Source: Gammaproteobacteria bacterium
GTDB taxonomy: Bacteria; Pseudomonadota; Gammaproteobacteria; Pseudomonadales; Azotimanducaceae
Direction of reading: 5' to 3'
Assembly (NCBI GenBank): GCA_021773565.1
Contig: JAJFJZ010000025.1
Span: 1-64,000 of the forward strand
Length of the DNA: 64,000 nucleotides
Position numbers and translations under genes: made by a program. Under the pieces are notes generated by a model, which was not told the DNA's origin, ran no database searches, and saw only the letters and a list, made by a program, of their open reading frames with translations. Below, piece after piece: positions 53,256-61,932 of this stretch (position 1 is the stretch's first letter; every line of letters begins with the position of its first letter).

Positions 53256-54911
53256 ATGAGCGTGGCTGATAAAACCGACCAGATTAGTCGCCGCTCGTTT
53301 CTGGAAGCACTGGGAGTAAGTGCAGGCAGCTCCATGATGTTGAGGGCCAGCGCTGCAATGGGGCTGGCTGCAGCCAGTACCAGCTGTGGCGGTGGTGGTG
53401 GGTCCGATGCCAATGCCTCACCTGCACCTCAAACACCACCTCCCCCACCTCCAGACGATGGCGGGAGTTTGGCGTCACCTATTCCTTCAGACTGGCCGTC
53501 AAACGCTGGCGCAAACAAAAGCGTTATCATTCTGGGCGCGGGAATCGCCGGAATGACCTGCGCCTTTGAAATGCTCAAGCTGGGTTATACCTGCACAATA
53601 CTTGAAGCAAGCAATCGCGCGGGAGGAAGAAACCGCACCATTCGTGCTGGTGATCAAATAGAGGAAGTTGACTCAAATCAGATTTGTAACTTCGATGCAG
53701 ACGACAACCTTTACTTTAATCCAGGGCCCGCACGTATACCCCACCACCATGAATTTATCCTGGGTTATTGCCGCGAGTTTGGTGTGGCTCTGGAAGTTTT
53801 TACCAATGATAATAAAGCTGCCTTGTTACATTCCACCTCGGCATTTGGAGGCCAGCCACAGATAGCGAGAAGCATGGTTGCAGATACTCGCGGGCGCATT
53901 TCAGAACTGTTGGCGAATGCGGTAAACCAAAATCAGCTGGACCAGCAATTCTCCGATGGCGATAAAACCAACATCATAGCCATGCTGAGGCAATACGGCG
54001 ATTTGGACTCGCAGTTAAATTACACCGGCAGCTCGCGTGCAGGATTTGAGGGACAGGAAAATACTGGCAACCCGGACCGGGAGAGCATGCTCAGCCCAAA
54101 ACAGTTAATCGCGATAGTCAACAGTAATTTCTGGCAATCCCAACAGGAGTTTTCGCAATCCATCGACCAACAAGGCACCCTGCTCCAACCCGTGGGCGGA
54201 ATGGATAATATTGCCAAAGCATTTGAAGCCCGGGTTGGCAGCACAATCACCTATGAAGCAGTGGTTACACAAATACGCAAAACCACGAACGGCGTAAACG
54301 TATTTTACCAGGAGGCTGGGGCTGCTGAAACCAGCATGAGTGCAGATTATTGTATTTGTACTATTCCCGCTCCCGTACTTGTAAATATCCCCAACGATTT
54401 TTCAAGTGCGCATCAAAGTGCGATTCAGGGTTTTCAATACTCACAATCCGGAAAAATGGCTTTTCAATCGAGGCGCTTTTGGGAACAAGACCATAATATT
54501 TATGGTGGCATTTCCTGGACCGACCAGGATATTACCCAGATATGGTACCCCAATAACGGTTTTGGACAGGACGAGGGCATTATCGTGGGTGCCTATACAT
54601 TTGGCACTACCGCAGGAAGCAATTTCGCCAGCCAGAGTCCCGAACAGCGTATCTCCTCAGGCACAAGCCAGGGAAGTCAGCTACATCCGGAATATGCCAA
54701 TGAAGTAAATCGTGGCATAAGTGTTAGTTGGCCCAAAGTACCTTTTCAACTGGGTGCCTGGGGTATTTCAGATCCCGGAATATTAGTGAATGCTGACGGC
54801 AACATATATTTTGCAGGAGAACACCTGAGCATTTTGCAAGGTTGGCAGGAAGGCGCAGTACTATCCGCATATCACGCTGTTAATGGCATAGTTATAAACG
54901 ATACGACATAA
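53256..54911 (+). CDS. Flavin monoamine oxidase family protein with Tat signal
   Basis: 551 residues. The N-terminus has a twin-arginine signal (QISRRSFLEALGVSAG), then a Gly-rich and Pro-rich linker (CGGGGGSD, TPPPPPPDDGG), so the protein is exported folded with its cofactor, perhaps lipid-linked at the Cys. The FAD fold is VIILGAGIAGMTCAFEML with ILEASNRAGGRNRTI, and the end, NIYFAGEHLSILQGWQEGA, has the FAD loop of amine oxidases. A GPARIPHHHE motif near residue 155 is as in L-amino-acid and tryptophan oxidases. The substrate is unknown. It follows mscS by 26 bases. Confidence 0.9.
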   Translation: MSVADKTDQISRRSFLEALGVSAGSSMMLRASAAMGLAAASTSCGGGGGSDANASPAPQTPPPPPPDDGGSLASPIPSDWPSNAGANKSVIILGAGIAGMTCAFEMLKLGYTCTILEASNRAGGRNRTIRAGDQIEEVDSNQICNFDADDNLYFNPGPARIPHHHEFILGYCREFGVALEVFTNDNKAALLHSTSAFGGQPQIARSMVADTRGRISELLANAVNQNQLDQQFSDGDKTNIIAMLRQYGDLDSQLNYTGSSRAGFEGQENTGNPDRESMLSPKQLIAIVNSNFWQSQQEFSQSIDQQGTLLQPVGGMDNIAKAFEARVGSTITYEAVVTQIRKTTNGVNVFYQEAGAAETSMSADYCICTIPAPVLVNIPNDFSSAHQSAIQGFQYSQSGKMAFQSRRFWEQDHNIYGGISWTDQDITQIWYPNNGFGQDEGIIVGAYTFGTTAGSNFASQSPEQRISSGTSQGSQLHPEYANEVNRGISVSWPKVPFQLGAWGISDPGILVNADGNIYFAGEHLSILQGWQEGAVLSAYHAVNGIVINDTT

Positions 54912-54948
54912 GCAACTAACAAACATGGGTAATGCCGCTTGGCTGCTT

Positions 54949-56457
54949 TTATGCCTGGGTTGCTGACACCCCGCCGCACCAAGCAAGCAACTCGTCCCGT
55001 TCAACAGTGTGTATTACGCCTTCTCTAAGCTCGGCCAAACCCGCCCGATATAGGCCAACCGCCAACAGGTCGACGAATTCCGGCACATCAAAATAGGAGG
55101 TATGAATCAATTCCTGCCACTTAAGGCTCTCGTTCAATTCGGATCGCAAGTCTGGTGTAGAGGTCGAATTGCGCGTCATACCCAAGACCTCTCGCACCTT
55201 GTGTAAAGTCAAGATTGCGTGCTTCTCACTGTGCCCGCGCAAGGGAAGCGCGACCGGGTCTGGAAGCGGGCCATACTTATCGTCAAATTCCGGGGGGTGC
55301 GAACTAATTTGATACACACCTTCCTTCAAAAGGTCATCACCCCAGGCGCGTTCGCGTACCGATGACCAGATAGCCTTGTTCAGAAGCCAGGACAACGGTC
55401 GACCAAATACCCACGCAAAAAACTTCACCAGGTAAGTGACAATCATAATAAAAATGAATATTTCGATAACCAGCGTAACAATAGAGCCAAAATATTTGGC
55501 CGTATTCACTATTCCCCAATCAGGGTCCGCATTCAGTGCTATCAGTGCTTTCGCGTCCTGGAACATGATGTCATAGACAAGGTAGCCTCCCAGTACTAAC
55601 ACAATCGACAACTGAGCCGCAGCAACGAGTGGCTTCAGGAAGGTACGGGGAATGACTGGTGCGTTCACCATTTTGATATTGGCCAGTGCACTAATCGCTT
55701 CATCTTCCAGGTGCCAGAGCCCAAGCCAGCTCCCGGCGTATAGCGCTGACGTGCGTTTTTTTTCGGAGCGTGTAAACCAGTGCCTGTGAAACCTTTCATA
55801 CAGATACAGGCCACCAACACAAATCACGCCAAAACCAATCAATGCAAACATCAGGGAATCCATATCGCCCATCGCCAGTGGTTCAAGTTTTTTTACCGAT
55901 TCTGAGAACAACAGTTTTATAGCGATACAGATACTCAGTACAAAAGCTACCATCCCTGCCGCGTAAGCAGTCAGGCCAAACCCGCTTAGCCGCTGCGGCA
56001 GGAACCGGTTAGGCCGATAATCCAGAAATGGCGTGCCAACCGTGCACCAGCATTTGAGTCGTTGCAGAGCTTTGCCCTTGTCGACCGACTGTAGCAATGC
56101 ACCGTACACAACCGAGCCGCCATGACTATGGCTAACCACGTAATAATCAGTACCGGCCTCGTCATACGCCATCAGCTCATCATATAAGCGCTTACCGGCC
56201 ACCCGCCGCTCCACTTCGCTGTTGGGACCCAGTTCCCACTGAAAGGGAACTATCTCGACACGAGATGGATCAAGGTCAAGACGCTTACCCAACTCTTCCA
56301 GGAAGGAGCTTCCCAATTGCCACCATCGGTCACCGGTAGCGGTTATATCGCCTGCGCCGGTCCCATGCACAGTGATCAACTTGATTTTTTTCACTGCCTC
56401 ATTTCCGCCATAAGCGAATTCTTCATTCACTTCGGCTTTGTCTATTTGTATTGTCAT
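54949..56457 (-). CDS. Multi-pass membrane protein with alpha/beta-hydrolase (lipase-like) domain
   Basis: 502 residues. Residues ~20-150 resemble an alpha/beta hydrolase: oxyanion strand KLITVHGTGAGD, then YYVVSHSHGGSVVYGAL, a G/S-x-S-x-G-type nucleophile elbow in which SHSHGGS carries Ser in the central position, and TVGTPFLDY. Residues ~165-380 contain about five membrane helices, and the last ~120 are soluble, with a Cys/Trp end. ATG 56457 or a little downstream. Proteins combining an intracellular hydrolase and membrane helices are known in bacterial toxin-immunity and lipid-remodelling contexts, but I cannot assign one here. It is convergent with the amine oxidase. Confidence 0.72.
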   Translation of the reverse strand: MTIQIDKAEVNEEFAYGGNEAVKKIKLITVHGTGAGDITATGDRWWQLGSSFLEELGKRLDLDPSRVEIVPFQWELGPNSEVERRVAGKRLYDELMAYDEAGTDYYVVSHSHGGSVVYGALLQSVDKGKALQRLKCWCTVGTPFLDYRPNRFLPQRLSGFGLTAYAAGMVAFVLSICIAIKLLFSESVKKLEPLAMGDMDSLMFALIGFGVICVGGLYLYERFHRHWFTRSEKKRTSALYAGSWLGLWHLEDEAISALANIKMVNAPVIPRTFLKPLVAAAQLSIVLVLGGYLVYDIMFQDAKALIALNADPDWGIVNTAKYFGSIVTLVIEIFIFIMIVTYLVKFFAWVFGRPLSWLLNKAIWSSVRERAWGDDLLKEGVYQISSHPPEFDDKYGPLPDPVALPLRGHSEKHAILTLHKVREVLGMTRNSTSTPDLRSELNESLKWQELIHTSYFDVPEFVDLLAVGLYRAGLAELREGVIHTVERDELLAWCGGVSATQA

Positions 56458-56690
56458 TCCTGTTTACTACCGTCCTGAATTAGGTGAAAAGTATATCCAG
56501 TGCCAGCATAGTGATAAATGCCTGGTTGGTATAGCGAGGTGTTATGCATAAATGTCCATGCGACTTCTACCCAGGCAAACGCTTGCTGCGAATTAATTTG
56601 GCTTGAACTAATATGCTTTCAATGTATCGTGACACTACCTGACATATAGTTGAAGATGCGCCCCCTTTCCTTTATAAATTTGAGGTAAGT

Positions 56691-57113
56691 ATGGAACAGT
56701 CCAGTATTTTTGAGCCCGTAATTGTAATGCTGGTACTTACGTTGTTGGTTTGGGTATATATGTACGCCCGAAGGATTCCATTCATCCGTAAAAACAACTT
56801 TGGCCCGGATGAATTAACCGCTCTGGAGCTTCAAAAACGCTCCCCACCCGAAGTAGCAAACCCATCCGACAATCTCAAAAATTTGTTTGAACTCCCTGTG
56901 ATATTTTATTTTCTGTCGATTTTTTTGTACCTTACTAACCAGGTGGACCAGGTCTATCTTATCGCATCATGGTCCTTCGTGGTTTTTCGAATTTTCCACA
57001 GCATTGTGCACTGTACTTTCAATCTCATTATGTTGCGGTTTTCACTATATCTGGTGTCGGCATTATCTCTTTGGTTTATTGTTTTGCGCATTGGTTTTGA
57101 AACTATAGCGTAA
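56691..57113 (+). CDS. MAPEG-family membrane protein
   Basis: 140 residues, four membrane helices. The layout and the motif segments (VYMYARRIPFIRKNNFGP in loop 1, NPSDNLKNLFELPVIFYFL, SWSFVVFRIFHSIVHCTFN) fit the MAPEG family of integral-membrane glutathione-binding proteins and their non-catalytic bacterial relatives. An Arg in FRIFHSIVH and Asn/Glu in NLFELP are the conserved glutathione-site residues. GAGGTAAGT precedes the ATG. The 233-base gap before it (56458-56690) holds no ORF I can support. Confidence 0.86.
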   Translation: MEQSSIFEPVIVMLVLTLLVWVYMYARRIPFIRKNNFGPDELTALELQKRSPPEVANPSDNLKNLFELPVIFYFLSIFLYLTNQVDQVYLIASWSFVVFRIFHSIVHCTFNLIMLRFSLYLVSALSLWFIVLRIGFETIA

Positions 57114-57215
57114 ACCACCTATAAACCTGATTCTCCGAGCCTTACAGATAGGAACAGACGAATTAGCTAGCAAGCATCAAATTTTTACAGTAACAAAGCC
57201 AGCCGGGAAAGAAGC

Positions 57216-57569
57216 ATGACTATATTGAGAGCGCTATTGGTAGTATTTTTGATTGTATTGAGTACGTACACAGCCGTCGTAATTTCAAATTACGGTTGGA
57301 ATCTATTCCCATACTTTTTTGCTGATATGCTAGTGATGAACTGGGCAGGCCAGTTCAATCTGGACTTTACAGGTTTTCTTGCAGTCTCTGCCGTCTGGAC
57401 TGCCTGGCGCAATGAATTTTCTATGCAGGGCTTACTGCTTGGAATTATCGCATTCTTTGGAGGAATGGTATTCCTTACCATTTATTTGCTGTATTTGAGT
57501 TTTGCAACTCGTGGCAATATTGAACTTATGCTTCTTGGGAAAAATAGTTCCAAGCGTAATGACGAATAG
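57216..57569 (+). CDS. Small three-helix membrane protein, unknown
   Basis: 117 residues with three predicted helices (about 4-27, 48-66, 73-98). The second, LDFTGFLAVSAVWTAWRNEFS, carries Asp and Trp/Arg at its ends, and the third is GIIAFFGGMVFLTIYLLYL. The pattern WNLFPYFFADM...W..FNLDF is typical of an uncharacterised bacterial membrane family. A GGGAAAGAAGC site lies just before ATG 57216. Its C-terminal 11 bases overlap the next gene (GFA), which suggests cotranslation. Confidence 0.75.
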   Translation: MTILRALLVVFLIVLSTYTAVVISNYGWNLFPYFFADMLVMNWAGQFNLDFTGFLAVSAVWTAWRNEFSMQGLLLGIIAFFGGMVFLTIYLLYLSFATRGNIELMLLGKNSSKRNDE

Positions 57570-57987
57570 CATAAAACGAAAAGCATCGTGCCACTGTGGT
57601 CAATTCGTTGTAGCGGCTATGGGAGATCCATTGCGTGTGGTTATCTGTTATTGTGAGGATTGCCAACGCAGAACGGGTTCTTCTTACAATCTTGGCGTTG
57701 TGTTCGACGAATCTCAACTGAGGCTAAAGGGAGAGTTCAATTGTTATCATCGCAGTGGTGATCTTGGATTGGAAATCGAGTACCACTTCTGTCCCGAGTG
57801 TGGCTCCAATGTACATTGGATTTACGATGGCGCACATGTAGTAGCGGGAGGATGCTTTGCCAATTCGGATTTCCCGAAACCCACGATGGCACTGTATGGA
57901 AAGCGAAAACATAATTGGCTACATCCCCTTACAGAAATACCGAACTACCCCGGCTCAAGGAATAGTAAGCCTGAGTATGATGCCTAA
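57559..57987 (+). CDS. GFA / CENP-V family zinc protein
   Basis: 142 residues from ATG 57559. Zinc-binding Cys sites are visible: SCHCGQ (C-x-C), ICYCEDCQRRTGSSY (C-x-C-x2-C) and FCPECGSNVHW (C-x2-C), as in glutathione-dependent formaldehyde-activating enzyme (Gfa) and CENP-V-like proteins. The strand AGGCFANSDFPKP follows. Most such bacterial proteins have no proven reaction; S-hydroxymethylglutathione chemistry is possible but not shown. Overlaps both neighbours by about 11 bases, so three genes are translationally linked. Confidence 0.88.
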   Translation: MTNSIKRKASCHCGQFVVAAMGDPLRVVICYCEDCQRRTGSSYNLGVVFDESQLRLKGEFNCYHRSGDLGLEIEYHFCPECGSNVHWIYDGAHVVAGGCFANSDFPKPTMALYGKRKHNWLHPLTEIPNYPGSRNSKPEYDA

Positions 57988-58642
57988 CAGTGCAACCAAA
58001 TCTGCCGCGTTCACCGCATTATGGATCGTGATACTGCTCTTTGGTGTTGCACCAAAAACGGTTAATGCCGCCGATTGGAATGGTAATCCGGAAGCCTATT
58101 CTGTTGACATTAGTGGCACCCGACTCATCAATCTCACAAACCATTCGGGCCAAGATTTTAATCCTGCATGGTCACCCGGTGGCGACATGATCGCCTTTAA
58201 TCGCGGAGATCATAGCGCTGCAATTAGTATCCACACCGTGTATGTAGATGGGTCAAACTCCAGATTTGTGATTGATGCTTTACGGGACAATTCCTCAAAA
58301 CAGAGTTCGTTTCGAAATGATGAACGCCCTGCCTTTGCTAAAAGTATTACGGTTAAAGAGCTCTCGGAAAAAGTAGAGGCAAATCAGGTACTGCTTCTGG
58401 ATGTCAGGCTAAAGGAAGACTTCGAGCGTGATACTCAATTGATTCCGGGAGCTACCTATCTGGATCCCGAAAAGCTAGCCACCTGGTCTGCCACCCTGCC
58501 ACGGGATGCTGAGATTGTCGTCTATTGTGTGGCCGGAAAATGGGTCAGCCAGAAAGTTGCTGCTTTGCTTCATGCACAGGGATTGCGGGTTTCGAGTTTA
58601 GCGGGTGGTATTGAAGCCTGGAAAAAATCACACGAATACTAG
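57977..58642 (+). CDS. Exported PD40-repeat / rhodanese protein
   Basis: 221 residues from ATG 57977 (or 57980). A signal peptide (AAFTALWIVILLFGVAPKTVNA) is followed by a single WD40-like PD40 beta-propeller unit (NLTNHSGQDFNPAWSPGGDM then IAFNR). After ~40 residues comes a rhodanese domain (about 123-219: ITVKELSEKVEANQVLLLDVR, AGATYL-like step) with the catalytic loop beginning Cys184, CVAGKWV, and ending LAGGIEAWK. A lone PD40 repeat cannot form a propeller by itself, so this may be a truncated or rearranged TolB-like protein joined to a sulfurtransferase. Overlaps GFA by 11 bases. Confidence 0.82.
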   Translation: MMPNSATKSAAFTALWIVILLFGVAPKTVNAADWNGNPEAYSVDISGTRLINLTNHSGQDFNPAWSPGGDMIAFNRGDHSAAISIHTVYVDGSNSRFVIDALRDNSSKQSSFRNDERPAFAKSITVKELSEKVEANQVLLLDVRLKEDFERDTQLIPGATYLDPEKLATWSATLPRDAEIVVYCVAGKWVSQKVAALLHAQGLRVSSLAGGIEAWKKSHEY

Positions 58643-58739
58643 CAAGGCTGAAGTTAACCAGGGGTACAAATTATGAGCAGACTCATGCTTTAACTCGGGC
58701 CGCACCACAATGTCGACGCTACGGCATGGAGACAAACAG

Positions 58740-59204
58740 ATGCCAACTTTTCTTTCACGCAAAAACCCAGCGCTCAAATTACTCATTACTCTGAGTGTAT
58801 TGTTACATCTTCTCGGAAATTTCTGGCATGGAGATGCGCATACCATCCTTGAAATAAATTTACCCGATACAAAGATGCTATTTGTAGTGTTGGTAATTCT
58901 TGTTTCGCCCGTTGTGGGGGCGTTGCTGACGTGGACACATCATCAGGTCCTGGGGTGTTGGGTAGCAGGAATATCCCTGGCCGCCTCTGTTGTGTTCAGC
59001 GTGTTTCATCACTACGTAATGATATCCATCGACAATGTAGAACACCTTCCTCCGGGCACCCCGGAAGCACACGACCACTTTAGCAACAGTGCAGAATTTA
59101 TAGCGCTCATCGCCCTTTTAGGGGCATTCCTGTCTTTTTATGCAGCGGGTAAATTTTCTGCACCTGATTTAGTAAGCCATGATGAACCTGATCAACCGCA
59201 CTGA
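58740..59204 (+). CDS. Small multi-pass membrane protein, unknown
   Basis: 154 residues from ATG 58740, with GGAG and about eight bases of spacing. Four helices: LKLLITLSVLLHLLGN, MLFVVLVILVSPVVGALLTW, LGCWVAGISLAASVVFSVFHH and FIALIALLGAFLSFYAAG. Several His residues (LLHLLGNFWHGDAH, HHQVLG, FHHYV) line helix ends and a loop HLPPGTPEAHDHF lies between helices 3 and 4, so metal or haem binding is conceivable. No family is recognised. It overlaps the HAD gene by 26 bases. Confidence 0.7.
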   Translation: MPTFLSRKNPALKLLITLSVLLHLLGNFWHGDAHTILEINLPDTKMLFVVLVILVSPVVGALLTWTHHQVLGCWVAGISLAASVVFSVFHHYVMISIDNVEHLPPGTPEAHDHFSNSAEFIALIALLGAFLSFYAAGKFSAPDLVSHDEPDQPH

Positions 59205-59802
59205 GGAACTAAATGCGGTAATATTTGATCTCGGGAACGTCATACTTAACTGGGATGTTGATCAGATTCTGGAATCCCTTACTGTAGATAATGAAGAAAA
59301 ACACTTACTTCGAGAAGAATTGTTTTACCATCAGGACTGGCTCGACCTGGATCACGGTATTCAATCGGAAACCCGGGTTGCATCAAATATCAGCCATCGG
59401 TGCGCCCTGAATCAGCACACCGTTGAATTTGCCTTGCATACAGCAAAGTGTTCATTGACCCCCATAGTCGAAAGTCTCTCCCTGATGCAGGAAATTTCAG
59501 ACGCCAATATCGAAATGTACTGTCTTTCCAATATGTCACGCGAAACCTACCAACACATCAGGAATCAAGCCTTCTTTCGAATGTTTAACGGCATTGTTAT
59601 TTCTGGAATTGAAAGATGTATGAAGCCAAACGAGGACATTTTTCGGCTTCTGGTGCATCGATACGAACTAAAGCTCCAAAACCTGCTGTTTATCGACGAC
59701 AGTTTACCCAATGTCGACACGGCAATTCGTTTGGGAATCAATGGTTTTCACTTTAAGCGCAGCAACCGTTGTTATGCCAAACTTCGGGAACTGTTGTTGT
59801 AA
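59179..59802 (+). CDS. HAD-superfamily hydrolase (YihX-like)
   Basis: 207 residues from ATG 59179 or 59182. Motif I VIFDLGNVI has the nucleophile Asp, with Asn in place of the second Asp, as in YihX-type phosphatases (FDxGNV). Motif II is YCLSNMS, motif III carries Lys in RCMKPNEDIF, and motif IV is LLFIDDSLPNV with the acidic pair. A helical cap lies between motifs I and II. It is probably a soluble sugar- or nucleotide-phosphate phosphatase. It begins inside the preceding membrane-protein gene. Confidence 0.88.
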   Translation: MMNLINRTEELNAVIFDLGNVILNWDVDQILESLTVDNEEKHLLREELFYHQDWLDLDHGIQSETRVASNISHRCALNQHTVEFALHTAKCSLTPIVESLSLMQEISDANIEMYCLSNMSRETYQHIRNQAFFRMFNGIVISGIERCMKPNEDIFRLLVHRYELKLQNLLFIDDSLPNVDTAIRLGINGFHFKRSNRCYAKLRELLL

Positions 59803-59831
59803 GGTTAACGGATACCAAACTGAGAACAATC

Positions 59832-60203
59832 ATGCGCCACTTATTAACAGCAGTCATACTGGTAGTCAGTCTAGCAGTTGAGGCCCAAACTCCAAATCAC
59901 GGTCAAGTCACCAGGACAGACAAGGGTTTATGGTCTGCACGGGATGCAACTACACAAACACATGTTGAACCGGAAACGTTCTGGCTGATGTACGCAGAAC
60001 GAAGAGGCGGATTAACGTGGGGACGCAGCAACACCTTTCCAAACTACAAAGACGTTAAGGAACATGACACCCTGCTAATAGAACTGGATCAGGGAACCTG
60101 TCTTATGGAATTTTTTCACACCCGATGGCGGCGCGCCAATGATGTACGGCGATGGGATGACGCCTTTAACGAATATGGTGCATGCCCTTATGTCTTCGAC
60201 TAG
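59832..60203 (+). CDS. Small exported protein, unknown
   Basis: 123 residues from ATG 59832 (an open frame back to 59769 overlaps the HAD gene). A signal peptide (LTAVILVVSLAVEAQ) precedes a compact soluble domain rich in Trp, Arg and Thr (ETFWLMYAERRGGLTWGRS, LMEFFHTRWRRANDVRRWDD) with two Cys (GTCLMEF, GACPYV) that may form a disulfide. No family is recognised. Confidence 0.68.
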   Translation: MRHLLTAVILVVSLAVEAQTPNHGQVTRTDKGLWSARDATTQTHVEPETFWLMYAERRGGLTWGRSNTFPNYKDVKEHDTLLIELDQGTCLMEFFHTRWRRANDVRRWDDAFNEYGACPYVFD

Positions 60204-60319
60204 ATGGATTTGGGTGAACAACCAGAATCGGATGGAATTGCGGTTTACCTGCGGTTAGATTAACCAATTCGTATCACGTAGCGGGTTACCCCGAATTGAC
60301 GTCAACTATTAATACTTCC

Positions 60320-61219
60320 ATGGGATCTTCTGAATGGGCAGTGCTTATTGTGCTGTCCGCATTGTGGGGTGGTTCATTTTTCTTTGTAGGTGTTGCGGTT
60401 ACAGAATTTCCACCGCTAACTATCGTCACCTTGAGAGTCGGCATTGCTGCCATCGTCTTATGGTGTGTTGTATTGATTATGGGACATCGTCCTCCAGTAG
60501 ACGTACGTATCTGGACTGTGATTCTGGGAATGGGTGTACTTAATAATGTACTTCCATTTGTTCTCATAGTCTGGGGGCAGACTCAAATAGCATCCGGGCT
60601 CGCATCAATATTGAACGCAACCGCACCCCTCTTTACAGTTATTGTGGCAGGGTTGCTCTTACCAGATGAACGAGCTACGCCATTAAAACTTACAGGGGTG
60701 GTAACAGGTTTCTTGGGGGTCGTTATAATGATCGGACTTCCAGCATCAGGTGAAGAAGTTCACTTACTCGCGCAAGGTGCGATAATTGTGGCTGCACTTT
60801 CTTATGCTTTTGCGGGTGTTTATGGAAGACAGTTCAAAAACATGGCAGTTCACCCTATTGTGATAGCCGCAGGACAGGTGACTGTATCTACCTTGTTGAT
60901 AGCACCTATTGCGTATGTAGTAGATGGACCATTAAAAATTGCTGATACCAGTTCAGAAACATGGGGGGCGATATTTGGGCTTGCTGTACTTTCCACTGCG
61001 TTCGCCTATGTGCTTTACTTCAGGCTACTGGAATCAGCTGGAGCAACTAATTTGCTTCTGGTTGCCTTGTTAATACCTGTCTCGGCAATTCTGCTAGGGG
61101 TGCTCTTCCTTAACGAAACAGTGCAACTTGTTCATATCGCAGGAATGCTGTTAATTGCTCTTGGTTTGTCCATTATCGATGGACGACCATGGCGAAGAAT
61201 GTCGTCTTCAAAACCCTAA
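60320..61219 (+). CDS. EamA/DMT-superfamily transporter
   Basis: About 299 residues from ATG 60320 (an in-frame TTG at 60296 is also possible). Ten helices in two repeated EamA units: WAVLIVLSALWGGSFFFVGVA starts the first, and VVAALSYAFAGVYGRQF the second; the typical ending IPVSAILLGVLFLNETVQ then IAGMLLIALGL is present. Substrates of this family are metabolites such as amino acids or nucleotides; none can be assigned. Its end overlaps a longer reading of the next gene. Confidence 0.9.
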   Translation: MGSSEWAVLIVLSALWGGSFFFVGVAVTEFPPLTIVTLRVGIAAIVLWCVVLIMGHRPPVDVRIWTVILGMGVLNNVLPFVLIVWGQTQIASGLASILNATAPLFTVIVAGLLLPDERATPLKLTGVVTGFLGVVIMIGLPASGEEVHLLAQGAIIVAALSYAFAGVYGRQFKNMAVHPIVIAAGQVTVSTLLIAPIAYVVDGPLKIADTSSETWGAIFGLAVLSTAFAYVLYFRLLESAGATNLLLVALLIPVSAILLGVLFLNETVQLVHIAGMLLIALGLSIIDGRPWRRMSSSKP

Positions 61220-61275
61220 CCGCTGCCGCCTTCCCACTCATCCAGGGCAGAGCATATGTGTTAGGATTCCAACTT

Positions 61276-61929
61276 ATGCCAGAACAAATGAATGAAGAAA
61301 TACCGGACCTTAACCTTTTCATGGTGTGTGAGCAGCTGCAACATGGTTCTGTGAGCACCCTACCAGACACATTCCACTTCAGAAAATGTCGAGAAGATGA
61401 GCTGGATATCTGGAAATCAATGCCTTTCGACAACCCCGGGGAAGCAATAGAATATCAAGGGTTTATGACGGATTACTTTAACACCGTCTACGCGGACAAA
61501 AAGGATCTCTTCTATGAAACATGCTTTTTTGTCTGTAACGCAAAAGACGAACCAATTGCTACCGCATTTATATGGAAGGCATATGATAAATTTAATTCCA
61601 TTCACTGGCTAAAGGTGCGAAAAAGCTACGAAGACCAGGGTATCGGCCGAGCATTACTTTCGTATTTGATGGCTCGGTTAAAGCCAGGGGATTATCCGGT
61701 TTATCTGCATACCCACCCATCCAGCTACCGGGCGATAAAACTCTATTCTGATTTTGGCTACGTTTTTCTATCGAATCCCATCATTGGCCACAGAAGCAAT
61801 GATTTGGAGGAATGCCTGCCAATTCTTGAAAGACACCTGCCAGAGGAAGATTTTCGCAAGCTAAATTATTCGAAGGCAGACAGCAAGTTCCTGAATCTTC
61901 TTAAACCGATTCGGCATGAAGAATTCTAG
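61276..61929 (+). CDS. GNAT-family N-acetyltransferase
   Basis: About 217 residues from ATG 61276 (MPEQMNEEIPDLNLFMVC); a longer frame opens at 61189 inside the EamA gene. The acetyl-CoA loop is RKSYEDQGIGRALLSYLMARL, where Q/R-x-x-G-x-G/A is seen as QGIGRA, preceded by the strand IHWLKV and followed by VYLHTHPSSYRAIKLYSDFGYVF, the standard beta5-alpha4 end. The acceptor is unknown. It lies four bases before the P-loop ATPase gene. Confidence 0.85.
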   Translation: MPEQMNEEIPDLNLFMVCEQLQHGSVSTLPDTFHFRKCREDELDIWKSMPFDNPGEAIEYQGFMTDYFNTVYADKKDLFYETCFFVCNAKDEPIATAFIWKAYDKFNSIHWLKVRKSYEDQGIGRALLSYLMARLKPGDYPVYLHTHPSSYRAIKLYSDFGYVFLSNPIIGHRSNDLEECLPILERHLPEEDFRKLNYSKADSKFLNLLKPIRHEEF

Positions 61930-61932
61930 CGC

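Noticed and set aside
56458-56690. Small RNA or promoter before the MAPEG gene
   Set aside because: A TTGAAC/TATCGT pair with 16-base spacing is visible, but it is too weak to call; no hairpin with a T run.
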